Assembly (NCBI RefSeq): GCF_000430845.1
Contig: NZ_AUMU01000013.1
Location: 1 to 64,000, forward strand
DNA: 64,000 nt
Direction of reading: 5' to 3'
Origin: Chryseobacterium gregarium DSM 19109
GTDB taxonomy: Bacteria; Bacteroidota; Bacteroidia; Flavobacteriales; Weeksellaceae
A program made the position numbers and the translations under genes. Positions 26,547 to 35,608 of this stretch are shown one piece after another (the first letter of the stretch is position 1; every line of letters starts with the position of its first letter). Below the pieces are notes generated by a model. The model was given only the letters and a program-made list of their open reading frames with translations, was not told the origin of the DNA and did not search any database.

Positions 26547-27380
26547 ATGAAACACATGCATCAGAATCAGGAATTTCGTTTTAACGAAATTCTTTTCGAG
26601 CGCCGCAACAAAGAATACGGTGCTTATGTCTTAAGAAACGAATCAGATAAAATTTTAACAAAAGCGCTTTTCATAGGAGTGGGATTGTTGGCCGCAATTT
26701 CCTTAACGCCGCTGGCGGTTAAGGCATTTAAAGGTGATACTGTAAAGGAGCGAGTAGGTGTAATCGTTGATCTTATAGATCCTGTAATACCACCAGACGT
26801 TTTAGTTCCTACAGTAACTGTTCCACTTAAGCAGACTAAAGTTCCGGATGTAAAAACCGTTGACGACAGGTTGCCTGAACCGAAAGCTAATGTAACCAAT
26901 GAAAAGGTGGTGGAAAAAATTGAAGGTGCTGTTTCAGGGGTCAAGAACAATGCGAATGGAGAAACTGCTCCGGAAAATACCTATGTTCCACAAGCACCGA
27001 CTATCCATACAGGACCTGTTTCTGTATCTCCGCCCCTTAAGGTAGAACCTAAATATGAGGATCCTAATGGCATTTCAAGAGTTGTAGATGTTGAAGCAAG
27101 TTTTATGGGTGGTATTGATGCGTTCAGAAATAAAGTGATGAATAATTTTGACGGTTCCGGTATGGAATCTGACGGTGTGGTGAAAACAACCGTTACGTTC
27201 ATTGTAGAAAAAGACGGGACTATTTCCGGACTTAAAGCGGATGGGAAAAATGCTGATTTCAACAGTGAAGCCCTGAGAACGGTTAAGTCGATTAAAGGAA
27301 GATGGGTTCCTGCCAAAGTTAAAGGCCAGCCCGTAAGAAGTTATTTCAAGTTTCCGATAACAATGAAGTTTGAAGGATAA
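26547..27380 (+). CDS. TonB-like energy transducer
   Basis: 277 residues. A short cytoplasmic N-terminus (EILFERRNKEYGAYVLR, common in Bacteroidota TonB proteins) leads to one membrane helix near residues 38-56. A proline/valine/lysine-rich periplasmic linker follows, then a C-terminal TonB_C domain from about residue 185 (FIVEKDGTISGLKAD, FKFPITMKF). It passes proton-motive energy from ExbB/ExbD to outer-membrane receptors; no exbBD lies in the window. A second in-frame ATG (MHQNQ) 3 codons later is possible. Followed by a hairpin with two DnaA-box-like arms. Confidence 0.85.
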   Translation: MKHMHQNQEFRFNEILFERRNKEYGAYVLRNESDKILTKALFIGVGLLAAISLTPLAVKAFKGDTVKERVGVIVDLIDPVIPPDVLVPTVTVPLKQTKVPDVKTVDDRLPEPKANVTNEKVVEKIEGAVSGVKNNANGETAPENTYVPQAPTIHTGPVSVSPPLKVEPKYEDPNGISRVVDVEASFMGGIDAFRNKVMNNFDGSGMESDGVVKTTVTFIVEKDGTISGLKADGKNADFNSEALRTVKSIKGRWVPAKVKGQPVRSYFKFPITMKFEG

Positions 27381-27401
27381 CTCCACTAACATAATAAACA
27401 C

Positions 27402-27439
27402 TTATCCACAAAGAATTTTTTTTGTGGATAATTTTTTTT
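27402..27439 (+). terminator. Terminator-like hairpin whose arms are two DnaA-box sequences
   Basis: TTATCCACAAA (27402-27412) pairs with TTTGTGGATAA (27421-27431) and T8 follows, which fits a terminator for tonB. Each arm also holds an exact TTATCCACA DnaA box (27402-27410 plus strand, 27423-27431 minus strand), just upstream of parA. The two readings are not exclusive. Confidence 0.7.
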
Positions 27440-27541
27440 ATCGTTAAATTGCTCATTAACAATATTTTAACTCAATTTTCATTTTATTCATTCATTCAGA
27501 GCAAGGAAAAATGTGTATTTTTGAGCCTTAAAGTTCGAATA

Positions 27542-28315
27542 ATGGGAAAAATCATAGGTATCGCTAATCAGAAAGGGGGAGTCGGAAAAACAACAACAGC
27601 TGTTAATTTAGCCGCGGCATTAGGGGTATTGGAAAAAAAGATCCTGATCATTGATGCTGATCCTCAGGCCAACGCCACTTCAGGGCTTGGTGTGGAAGAG
27701 GTTAAGTATTCTACATATAATCTACTGGAACACAGTGTTGAAACCAGAACGTGTATCAAACGGACGGCAACACCTAATCTTGATATTGTTCCTTCCCATA
27801 TCGACCTCGTAGCGGCAGAGATTGAACTGGTGGATAAAGAAGACCGTGAGTATATGCTGAAAAAAGCATTGCAGGAGGTAAAGGATGATTATGACTACAT
27901 TATCATCGATTGTGCGCCGAGTTTAGGACTGATTACCGTTAATGCGCTTACTGCAGCAGATTCTGTGATCATCCCGATCCAGTGTGAATATTTTGCTCTG
28001 GAAGGTCTTGGTAAATTATTGAATACCATTAAAAACGTTCAGAAAATCCATAACAAAGACCTAGATATTGAAGGACTGCTTCTTACGATGTATGACAGCC
28101 GTTTGAGACTGTCTAATCAGGTGGTGGAAGAAGTGAATGCCCATTTTCCGGAAATGGTCTTTGAAACCATCATCAGCAGGAATGTAAGGCTCAGCGAAGC
28201 TCCGAGTTTCGGGGAAAGCATCCTGAATTATGATGCCGAAAGCAAAGGTGCGATCCAGTACATCCAGCTGGCGGAAGAAGTTTTATTGAAAAATGAAAAA
28301 TTAGTAAAGAATTAA
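27542..28315 (+). CDS. parA: ParA/Soj chromosome-partitioning ATPase
   Basis: 257 residues. A deviant Walker A motif NQKGGVGKTT starts near residue 10 and a Walker A-prime/B follow (LIIDADPQAN, IIIDCAPSLG). It forms DNA-bound ATP dimers that move ParB-parS complexes at segregation. The ATG at 27542 is right for the family (MGKIIGIANQKGG); the open frame before it is non-coding. parB follows 35 bases later. Chromosomal rather than plasmid type, as dapB, lepB and housekeeping genes follow. Confidence 0.95.
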   Translation: MGKIIGIANQKGGVGKTTTAVNLAAALGVLEKKILIIDADPQANATSGLGVEEVKYSTYNLLEHSVETRTCIKRTATPNLDIVPSHIDLVAAEIELVDKEDREYMLKKALQEVKDDYDYIIIDCAPSLGLITVNALTAADSVIIPIQCEYFALEGLGKLLNTIKNVQKIHNKDLDIEGLLLTMYDSRLRLSNQVVEEVNAHFPEMVFETIISRNVRLSEAPSFGESILNYDAESKGAIQYIQLAEEVLLKNEKLVKN

Positions 28316-28350
28316 AAAGCGTATAGCAGGAGCTAAAGCTGAAAGCAGAT

Positions 28351-29241
28351 ATGAAAGACAAAAAAAGAGCGATGGGACGTGGTTTAGGCGCCATTCTGAG
28401 TGCCGAATCCAAAGCAACGATCAATTCCGCGACAGACGAAGGAGCGGATAAGTTTGTAGGGAATATCGTGGAAATTGCCATTGAAGATATTTATCCCAAC
28501 CCGACGCAACCAAGAACTTATTTTGACGAAAAATCACTAAACGAACTTGCCCAGTCCATTACAAACTTAGGTGTTATCCAGCCGATTACCTTAAGAAAAG
28601 AAGGGGAAAGATTTGAGATCATCTCCGGGGAACGGCGTTACAGAGCCAGTAAGCTGGCGGGTCTGGATTCGATTCCAGCTTATATCCGCCTGGTAAACGA
28701 TCAGGAGCTTCTTGAAATGGCCCTTGTGGAAAATATCCAGAGGGAAGATCTTGATGCTATTGAAATCGCGCTGACCTATCAGAGGCTGATGGATGAAATC
28801 GGGCTTACCCAGGAAAATTTAAGCCAGAGGGTAGGGAAGGACAGGAGTACCATCACCAATTCGATCCGGTTGTTAAGACTGAATCCTGACATCCAGAATG
28901 CCATCAGAAGCGGGGAGATTTCTGCAGGGCACGGCAGGGCGATCGTCAGTCTGGAAAATGAAGAGCACCAGCAGATTTTATTTGACCTGATTATTAAAGA
29001 AAAACTAAATGTACGCCAGGCTGAACAGGCAGCTACAGCACTGAAGAATCCAAAATCGGCAGCGGCAAAAAAAGCAAAAGTTGAACTGAACAACAATTAC
29101 AAAAGAGCCCAGAAGGCCATTGCTGATATACTGGATGTAAAAGTTGAAATAAAAACCACCGGAAACGGTAAAAAAGGTAAAATTGTCCTGGACTTCAAAA
29201 ATGAAGACGAACTGGAATATATTTTATCCCATATTAAATAA
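28351..29241 (+). CDS. parB: ParB chromosome-partitioning protein (CTPase/parS binder)
   Basis: 296 residues. Order of domains: a short basic N-terminus (KDKKRAMGRGLGAILS) that would touch ParA, then the ParB/Srx domain with IYPNPTQPRTYF and the CTP-binding ISGERRYRAS (near residues 91-100), then MALVENIQREDLDAIE. A helix-turn-helix follows (LSQRVGKDRSTITNSIRLLRL), then a C-terminal dimerisation region. I could not find a TGTTNCACGTGNAACA-type parS site by eye. Its stop abuts the start of the DUF5683 gene. Confidence 0.95.
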   Translation: MKDKKRAMGRGLGAILSAESKATINSATDEGADKFVGNIVEIAIEDIYPNPTQPRTYFDEKSLNELAQSITNLGVIQPITLRKEGERFEIISGERRYRASKLAGLDSIPAYIRLVNDQELLEMALVENIQREDLDAIEIALTYQRLMDEIGLTQENLSQRVGKDRSTITNSIRLLRLNPDIQNAIRSGEISAGHGRAIVSLENEEHQQILFDLIIKEKLNVRQAEQAATALKNPKSAAAKKAKVELNNNYKRAQKAIADILDVKVEIKTTGNGKKGKIVLDFKNEDELEYILSHIK

Positions 29242-29883
29242 ATGAAGAAAATATTTCTTATATTTTTTCTGTGCCTGTTTGCGGTTGCCTATTCGCAGGT
29301 GAATCCTAATGACACCATCCGGGTAGAATACCTTCCGAAAGACAGTGTGTCTGTAGAAAAAAACAATACCAGAACCGAAGCAAAAGTGGTTTCAGATCTT
29401 GAAAAAGCAAACGGACCGACCGGGAAAACCTTAAAACTGAATCCTACCAAAGCAGGGTTATATTCTGCTGTTTTGCCGGGATTGGGGCAGTTTTACAATA
29501 AAAAATACTGGAAAATCCCAATCGTATGGGGCGCCGTAGGTGCTGGAGTAGGTATTGCAGTGTGGAATGACAATCAGTACAGGAAATATCGTGAATATTA
29601 TATTGCCAAGCTCAACGGGACCCCGAATGAATTTGTAGATACCCATCCGTGGCTGGATAAGGTGGCATTGGGAAATGCCCAGGACCGTGCAAAAAGACAG
29701 AGGGATTATGCCATTGCCATTTCAGGACTGATCTATATCCTGAATATTGTGGATGCTGTGGTGGATGCCCACTTATATGAAAGCCGCCATGATCCGGATC
29801 TGTCATTCAATCCGGCTGTTATTCAGGATCAATATGGATTGGCCCCTCCTAAAACAGGAGTAAGTTTAAGTTACAGGTTTTAA
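29242..29883 (+). CDS. DUF5683 membrane/secreted protein
   Basis: 213 residues. Sec signal peptide (AVAYSQ cut site near residue 19) and a conserved-looking central segment KAGLYSAVLPGLGQFYNKKYWKIP, the hallmark of DUF5683. Two weaker membrane helices follow (IVWGAVGAGVGIAVWN; ISGLIYILNIVDAVVDAHL). Function unknown; it starts on the base after the parB stop, so translation is probably coupled. In Flavobacteriia this gene commonly sits between parB and dapB. Confidence 0.82.
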   Translation: MKKIFLIFFLCLFAVAYSQVNPNDTIRVEYLPKDSVSVEKNNTRTEAKVVSDLEKANGPTGKTLKLNPTKAGLYSAVLPGLGQFYNKKYWKIPIVWGAVGAGVGIAVWNDNQYRKYREYYIAKLNGTPNEFVDTHPWLDKVALGNAQDRAKRQRDYAIAISGLIYILNIVDAVVDAHLYESRHDPDLSFNPAVIQDQYGLAPPKTGVSLSYRF

Positions 29884-29952
29884 TCATTTAATTAATAGAT
29901 AAACTGTTCTGATGAAGCTCTTTGCATTAAAAGAACAGATAAAGAAGAAAAT

Positions 29953-30654
29953 ATGAGAATAGCATTAGTTGGATATGGTAAAATGGGTAAAATCATCGAT
30001 GAGATTGCTTCGAAAAGAGGCCATGAAGTTGTTGCCCGCCTGAAAGAAACCCCAACTGCTGAAAACCTGAATCATCCGGATGTTGTCATTGAATTTTCTT
30101 TACCTGAAGTGGCTTACGAAAACATTAAAACCTGTCTTGAGAACAAAATTCCGGTGATCTGCGGAACCACGGGATGGGTGGAAAGAAAGCCCGAAATTGA
30201 AAAACTGGCTGTTGAAAACGGCACTGCCTTTTTATACGGCTCCAACTTCAGCCTGGGCGTAAACCTGTTTTTTGCGCTTAACGAAAAGTTGGCTGACCTG
30301 ATGAAAAATGTCGATGAATATTCCTGTCAACTGGAAGAAATCCATCATGTCCATAAAAAAGATGCGCCGAGCGGAACTGCAATTTCCATTGCGGAAGGGA
30401 TTTTTAAGAACAATCCTAAATTTGATGCGTGGAAGCTGGAAGAAACCCAGGGAAATCAATTGGGCATTTTTGCCATCCGTGAAGATGAGGTTCCCGGAAC
30501 CCATAGTGTATTCTACAGAAGCGAAGTGGATGAAATTGAAATTAAGCACACCGCTTTCAACAGGAATGGTTTTGCACTGGGCGCTGTGGTTGCTGCAGAA
30601 TGGATCAGGGATAAAAAAGGGAATTTTGAGATGAAGGATGTTTTAGGACTTTAA
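29953..30654 (+). CDS. dapB: 4-hydroxy-tetrahydrodipicolinate reductase
   Basis: NAD(P)H-dependent step to tetrahydrodipicolinate in lysine and meso-diaminopimelate synthesis. 233 residues, at the short end of the family. The Rossmann loop GYGKMGK is at residues 6-12; GTTGW lies near 74; the catalytic/substrate region HHVHKKDAPSGTA carries the His pair and the Lys. RSEVDEIEIKH is the C-terminal family block. Fourth in the parA-parB-DUF5683 run, separated by 69 bases. Confidence 0.93.
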   Translation: MRIALVGYGKMGKIIDEIASKRGHEVVARLKETPTAENLNHPDVVIEFSLPEVAYENIKTCLENKIPVICGTTGWVERKPEIEKLAVENGTAFLYGSNFSLGVNLFFALNEKLADLMKNVDEYSCQLEEIHHVHKKDAPSGTAISIAEGIFKNNPKFDAWKLEETQGNQLGIFAIREDEVPGTHSVFYRSEVDEIEIKHTAFNRNGFALGAVVAAEWIRDKKGNFEMKDVLGL

Positions 30655-30764
30655 TTTTGTAACAAAATCCCTACATTGCGGACTTATTGGATATAATAAT
30701 CAAAGATACCGTTATTCCTTGTTTATTATCCGTTATTTATAGTATAGATTAGGCACAAAAATTT

Positions 30765-32420
30765 ATGAATTATTTTTTAACTTATGCAGTATATGTTCTC
30801 ATTTTATCTGTATTGATGGGAATTTCCACCTGGAAGCTGTTCAAAAAAATGGGGTATAATCCATTATTTTCCTTTATACCTTTTTACAATTACTTTATTA
30901 TTTTAAAAGAAACAAAGCACCCGACGTGGTGGGCTGTTTTATCATATCTGCCGATTGTCGGACCGATCATGATGTCTGTTTTTCATCTGTACCTGATGAA
31001 AAAATTCGGGAAGAGTCTCTTCAAAGATCAGCTGCTTACCGTTATTCTCCCGTTCATCTACATGGCGACAGTGAATTACAGTAAAGATGTAGAGATTGAA
31101 GATGAAAATGATCTGTTCCTGACTGATGAAGAAAAGAATGCAAAGAAGAAAGATTCTTTTTTAGGGTCTATTACTTTTGCCGTAGTATTTGCTACCATCA
31201 TCCACGTTTTTGTCACGCAGCCTTTCGGAATTCCGACAGGATCCATGGAAAGGACTTTGCTGGTAGGTGACTTTCTTTTCGTAAACAAGTGGAGTTACGG
31301 TTACCGCCTTCCGATGCGTCCGGTTGCCATACCTTTCTTACAGGGAACCATGTTTGATTCCGGTGAAAAAGGAAATCCTAAAGACGATCCGAAATCTTAT
31401 GTTGACGGCATAAAATTACCATACGAAAGAATTTTGCAGTTCAATAAGCCTCAGCGTAATGACGTGGTGGTTTTTAATTATCCGCAGGATTCAGTGCACA
31501 CCGCTATCGACAGAAAAGACCCTTATGTAAAAAGATGCGTTGCTGCTGCTGGTGATACTTTCGAAATGAGAGCCGGAAGGCTTTTCGTGAACGGGAAACC
31601 GGAAACTGTTTTGGGAGATCAGGATGTTCAGCATGCCTATACCGTTGAAACGGGAACTCAGCTTGATATTCCCGGGATGTACAATACCTACGGATTTCTG
31701 CCTGTAAGAGAAATGCAGAGTGATAAGGGCGGATTTACCTATATGTTCCAGGGCCTTACCGACAAGACGGCTAAAGAAATCAAAGCTTTACCCAATGTCA
31801 TCAGCATGGAGGAAAATATTTACCCTAAAGATTCCGCTACGATTTCTCATAAATTAAATGCTGACAAAACAGCGTATACAAAAAGTATTGATACCACTCA
31901 GTCTATTTTCCCGATCAATAAGCCCTGGAATCAGGACTGGTACGGTCCTCTGAAAATTCCTAAAAAAGGTGACATAGTAACCATTAATGAGGAAACACTG
32001 CCGGAATACCAATGGATTATTAAGAAGTACGAACACAATACCTTAGAAAACAAAAACGGGAAAGTTTTCATTAACGGGAAAGAAACCAATCAGTATACTA
32101 TCCAGCAGGATTATTATATGATGGTCGGAGATAACCGGGATGCGTCATTGGATGCCAGGTTCTTTGGTTTCGTTCCGGAAGAGAATATTGTAGGGAAACC
32201 GATGTTTACCTGGATGAGCCTTCAGGGAGCTTTCAAGGATGCCAGTTCTTCTTATCAGGCGCCGTTCAAAGTCCGCTGGGACAGAATGTTCAAAGCCACC
32301 AATACCGGCGAAGCAAATAAAACCTCTTACTGGTGGATCGCAGCCATGATTCTTATTCTGTTCTTCGGATGGGAATATTTTATGAAGCTGTTCAGAAAGA
32401 AGAAAACAGAAGATGATTAA
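30765..32420 (+). CDS. lepB: Signal peptidase I, large Bacteroidota form
   Basis: Cleaves Sec/Tat signal peptides at the outer face of the inner membrane. 551 residues, about twice the length of proteobacterial LepB minimal forms. Three N-terminal membrane helices come first (a DUF5684-like part), then the catalytic box PTGSMERTL with Ser160 and box D YVKRCVAAAGD with Lys256. A large insertion follows (about residues 270-440), then GDNRDASLDARFFG. A C-terminal hydrophobic helix (WWIAAMILILFFGWEYF) is present. Both catalytic residues are intact, unlike in the adjoining paralogue. Confidence 0.93.
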   Translation: MNYFLTYAVYVLILSVLMGISTWKLFKKMGYNPLFSFIPFYNYFIILKETKHPTWWAVLSYLPIVGPIMMSVFHLYLMKKFGKSLFKDQLLTVILPFIYMATVNYSKDVEIEDENDLFLTDEEKNAKKKDSFLGSITFAVVFATIIHVFVTQPFGIPTGSMERTLLVGDFLFVNKWSYGYRLPMRPVAIPFLQGTMFDSGEKGNPKDDPKSYVDGIKLPYERILQFNKPQRNDVVVFNYPQDSVHTAIDRKDPYVKRCVAAAGDTFEMRAGRLFVNGKPETVLGDQDVQHAYTVETGTQLDIPGMYNTYGFLPVREMQSDKGGFTYMFQGLTDKTAKEIKALPNVISMEENIYPKDSATISHKLNADKTAYTKSIDTTQSIFPINKPWNQDWYGPLKIPKKGDIVTINEETLPEYQWIIKKYEHNTLENKNGKVFINGKETNQYTIQQDYYMMVGDNRDASLDARFFGFVPEENIVGKPMFTWMSLQGAFKDASSSYQAPFKVRWDRMFKATNTGEANKTSYWWIAAMILILFFGWEYFMKLFRKKKTEDD

Positions 32421-32426
32421 TTTTGA

Positions 32427-33104
32427 ATGTTCAAAAATAAAACTTTTAATAGAGTACTTCTTACAGGAAGCTTTATTGTAACCCTTTTAATTATTGCAAA
32501 ACTCTTTGGGGTTTTGCAATATGCTTATGTACCCCAAGCTGGAGGTGAACCAAATATTAAACGAAAGTCATTTGTAATTATTACCAATATTCTTCCTTAT
32601 GAAAAATTTAAATTATTGACTTACAATCAAGATACTAAAGAATTTGGTAAAGGAGTTTATGTTCAAAGACTTGTAGGTGTAACAGGGGATAGGGTTCAAA
32701 TTAAAAATGGTGACTTATATGTAAATAATAAATTGGTAGATGCGGATCTAAATCTTAAACATTCCTATAAAATAGATAGAGCTTTTGTCAATGATCTAAT
32801 GATGAGAGGGGTTTCGGAAAATGAATTCTTTCAAATGAATGCTGATTATTTTGTTACTCAGCTAAGTAAAAATGAACTTAATGATAATTTTTCTTATGAA
32901 AGATTTATAAATCCCAATCCAGATTCTGAAATTATAAAAGTTTATCATAAAAACTGGAATGCGGATAATTTTGGTCCTATTACCATTCCACCAGGAAAAG
33001 TTTTCTTTCTGGGAGATAATCGTAATGCAAGTTTGGATTCAAGATATATTGGATTTGTTGATGAAGAAGAAATTACAGGAAGAATTGTTTATCCTAAAAA
33101 TTAA
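32427..33104 (+). CDS. LepB-family paralogue lacking both catalytic residues
   Basis: 225 residues with one N-terminal membrane helix. The S26 fold is recognisable: YAYVPQAGGEP aligns with the box VPSGSMEP, but Gly39 replaces the nucleophilic Ser. YVQRLVGVTGD aligns with box D, with Gln80 in place of the general-base Lys. The last box GDNRNASLDSRYIGF is well kept. The reading frame is intact, and the gene is more AT-rich than its neighbours. It starts 6 bases after lepB and lies before wbqC. It is probably not a peptidase; a binding or regulatory role is inference. The start could also be chosen further in, but boxes B and D would be unchanged. Confidence 0.8.
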   Translation: MFKNKTFNRVLLTGSFIVTLLIIAKLFGVLQYAYVPQAGGEPNIKRKSFVIITNILPYEKFKLLTYNQDTKEFGKGVYVQRLVGVTGDRVQIKNGDLYVNNKLVDADLNLKHSYKIDRAFVNDLMMRGVSENEFFQMNADYFVTQLSKNELNDNFSYERFINPNPDSEIIKVYHKNWNADNFGPITIPPGKVFFLGDNRNASLDSRYIGFVDEEEITGRIVYPKN

Positions 33105-33111
33105 AAAGAAT

Positions 33112-33729
33112 ATGCAAAATGTATTATTACCGGTATTTTATCTGCCGCCTGTTTCATGGTTCTCAGTATTTTTAAATCCTGAAAATGAAATTGTTTTTGA
33201 GCAGTTTGAAAATTTCCCCAAGCAGACCTACAGGAACAGAACCAATATTTACGGAGCCAACGGAAAATTATCATTAATCATCCCGATTGCCCATAATGGC
33301 AAAAGAGAACTGAAAGATATAGAGATTTCCTACCGTGAAGACTGGAAAGGCCTTCACTGGAAGTCGATTAAAACAGCTTACCAGAGTTCCCCGTATTTCG
33401 AGTTTTATGAAGATAAATTCAGGAAAATATTTGATGTACAGGAAAAATACCTGGTGGATTTTAACCTGAAAGCACTGGAAATTATCCAACAGATCATGAA
33501 AACAGAAAAGGCACACTCTTTGAATGTAGAATACATCAAAAATCCGGAAGAACTAAGTTTCAGGGAAAAATTTTCAGCAAAATCTCCTTCGGAATTTGAG
33601 ATGGATGAATATTATCAGACCTTCTCAGATAAGCTGGGATTTATAAAAGATTTATCAATTTTAGACCTGATCTGTAACAAAGGGCCGGAATCCATGACTT
33701 ATATTAAAAATATTAAACAATCATATTAA
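33112..33729 (+). CDS. WbqC family protein
   Basis: 205 residues. The N-terminus LLPVFYLPPVSWFSVF, then FPKQTYRNRTNIYG and SYREDWKGLHWKSIKTAYQSSPYFEFY are typical of WbqC proteins. In other bacteria wbqC lies in O-antigen loci; the enzyme activity is not established. The start is ATG at 33112, 7 bases after the LepB-like stop; a longer open frame back to 32959 overlaps that gene and is not real. It closes the parA-to-wbqC run. Confidence 0.85.
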   Translation: MQNVLLPVFYLPPVSWFSVFLNPENEIVFEQFENFPKQTYRNRTNIYGANGKLSLIIPIAHNGKRELKDIEISYREDWKGLHWKSIKTAYQSSPYFEFYEDKFRKIFDVQEKYLVDFNLKALEIIQQIMKTEKAHSLNVEYIKNPEELSFREKFSAKSPSEFEMDEYYQTFSDKLGFIKDLSILDLICNKGPESMTYIKNIKQSY

Positions 33730-33810
33730 TATGAAGCTGCCTGAAGAAATTTTAAGTGAACGCTTGAAACCGGACAGTTTCGTATGGATTTAAATAAATT
33801 ATATATACAT

Positions 33811-35487
33811 ATGAAAAAGGTATTATTAGCTGCTGTTTTTTTAGCAGGATTCAGCTTTTCCTATGCTCAGGAAGCAAAGACAGGTGTTGATCCGAAAGAA
33901 GATAAAGATCTTATGACTTGGTATCACAAAGATTTTGCGGCAACAAAAGTATACGGGATTAATACAGAAAACGCATATAAATTTTTAGAGTCCAAAGGCC
34001 TTAAACCGAAAATGGTCACAGTAGGGGTTTTGGACAGCGGGGTTCAGGTAGATCATCCTGGATTGATTAAAAATGTATGGTCAAACCCTAATGAAGTTCC
34101 GGGCAACGGAAAAGATGATGACGGCAACGGTTACATTGATGATATCCATGGGTGGAATTTCATCGGCGGTAAAAATGCCGATATCGACATCGACAATATG
34201 GAAGTAACCCGCGTGGTTAAAAAATACAAACCTGTTTTTGAAGGCGATGATTCTGCAAAAAACAAAGCCAATCAGGCTAAAATGCCCGAAGACTTTGCCA
34301 TGTACATGAAGGCCAAAGAGCTGTTTACCAAAAAAAGCGTTGAAGCGAGACAGAGCATCCAGATGTATACCATGATCAATGATGCCATTCCTACGATGGT
34401 AAGATTGTTAAACGGAAAACCTGTTACCCCTGAAAATGTGGCGGCCATAAAACCTGCGGAACAAAAAGAAGCAATGGCTGCTCAGGTTCTGACACAGGTT
34501 TCTCAAAGCCCTGAATTCAAAGGTAAATCTTCCGCTGAATTTGAAAAAGCAATGAAGGCACAAATGAAGGAAGCGATGGATTATTTCGGCCCTCAGGCAA
34601 AACAGTATGACCTGGATTACGATCCGAGAAAAGAAATCGTAGGAGACAATTATGATGATTATTCTGAAAAATCATATGGTAACAATCATTACGAAGGTCC
34701 GGATGCAGAGCACGGAACCCACGTAGCGGGAATCATTGCAGGCCTTCCGAACGGAAAGGAAATTCAGTACGGGGTTGCTTCAAAAGTAGCTAAGATCATG
34801 TCCGTAAGAACCGTTCCGAACGGTGACGAAAGAGATAAAGATGTGGCCAATGCGATCAGATATGCTGTGGACAACGGTGCCAAGGTTTTAAATATGAGTT
34901 TCGGTAAACCGGTTTCTCCGGGTAAAAGCGTGGTTTGGGATGCTTTTAAATATGCTCAGGATAAAGGCGTTCTGTTGGTAAAAGCAGCAGGAAATGAAAA
35001 CGAAGATGTTGCCGAGCACCTCGCTTATCCTACTAATTTCAAGAATGTAGCCGATGAAAAACCGTTTGTAAACAATGTTCTGGTAGTAGGGGCAAGTACC
35101 AATGATAACAATGCTCTGAGGGCAAGCTTCTCCAACTTCAACAAAAAAATGGTGAATGTCTTTGCACCCGGACAGGAAATTTATTCCACAGTTCCTCATA
35201 ATGAGTACAAATATTTACAGGGGACATCCATGGCTTCTCCTGTGGTAGCAGGAGCTGCTGCGGTTTTGTTAGCTTATATGCCTAATCTGACACCGGCTCA
35301 GATCATCGAATCTTTGGTAAAATCCAGCAATGCAAGCACGGCCAGTCAGTTTGGAGACTTTTCTCAGGCCGGAGGGGTGATTGATTTGAAAAAAGCTGCT
35401 GAATACGCCTATGCTAATTTTTACAACGGAAAAGCAGGCTCAGTAAAAAAGACTGAAAAATCCGCAAAAAAGGCTGTTAAAAAGTAA
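33811..35487 (+). CDS. Secreted S8 family serine peptidase (subtilase)
   Basis: 558 residues with a Sec signal peptide (cut after SYAQ). Catalytic triad: Asp in VLDSGVQVDHPG, His in HGTHVAG and Ser in GTSMASPVVAG. An unusually long insert of roughly 200 residues, rich in Lys/Ala/Met helices, lies between the Asp and His blocks. The C-terminal tail is Lys-rich (KKTEKSAKKAVKK) with no T9SS sorting domain. Start at 33811 chosen because an ATG nine residues earlier adds no signal features. Periplasmic or outer-membrane facing protease; substrate unknown. Confidence 0.9.
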   Translation: MKKVLLAAVFLAGFSFSYAQEAKTGVDPKEDKDLMTWYHKDFAATKVYGINTENAYKFLESKGLKPKMVTVGVLDSGVQVDHPGLIKNVWSNPNEVPGNGKDDDGNGYIDDIHGWNFIGGKNADIDIDNMEVTRVVKKYKPVFEGDDSAKNKANQAKMPEDFAMYMKAKELFTKKSVEARQSIQMYTMINDAIPTMVRLLNGKPVTPENVAAIKPAEQKEAMAAQVLTQVSQSPEFKGKSSAEFEKAMKAQMKEAMDYFGPQAKQYDLDYDPRKEIVGDNYDDYSEKSYGNNHYEGPDAEHGTHVAGIIAGLPNGKEIQYGVASKVAKIMSVRTVPNGDERDKDVANAIRYAVDNGAKVLNMSFGKPVSPGKSVVWDAFKYAQDKGVLLVKAAGNENEDVAEHLAYPTNFKNVADEKPFVNNVLVVGASTNDNNALRASFSNFNKKMVNVFAPGQEIYSTVPHNEYKYLQGTSMASPVVAGAAAVLLAYMPNLTPAQIIESLVKSSNASTASQFGDFSQAGGVIDLKKAAEYAYANFYNGKAGSVKKTEKSAKKAVKK

Positions 35488-35520
35488 GATCTCTTCCTGT
35501 CTATAAGGTTGAATCATATA

Positions 35521-35547
35521 AAGTCCGGAATTTCCGGGCTTTTTTTA
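35521..35547 (+). terminator. Intrinsic terminator after the subtilase
   Basis: AAGTCCGGAA pairs with TTCCGGGCTT (one G-T), then T7. Confidence 0.9.
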
Positions 35548-35608
35548 TTTATATATTTCAATTTTGGCACGGTTTTTTGTGATTTGTATGTAAATAATAA
35601 ACAACAAA

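Noticed and set aside
27402..27431. Claim that this is the chromosomal origin
   Set aside because: Only two boxes were seen, both inside a terminator-like stem. No AT-rich unwinding region or dnaA gene is present; kept only as a question.
32427..33104. Treating the short LepB-like gene as a pseudogene
   Set aside because: The reading frame is complete with no stops or shifts. Only the two catalytic residues differ, and box E is kept.
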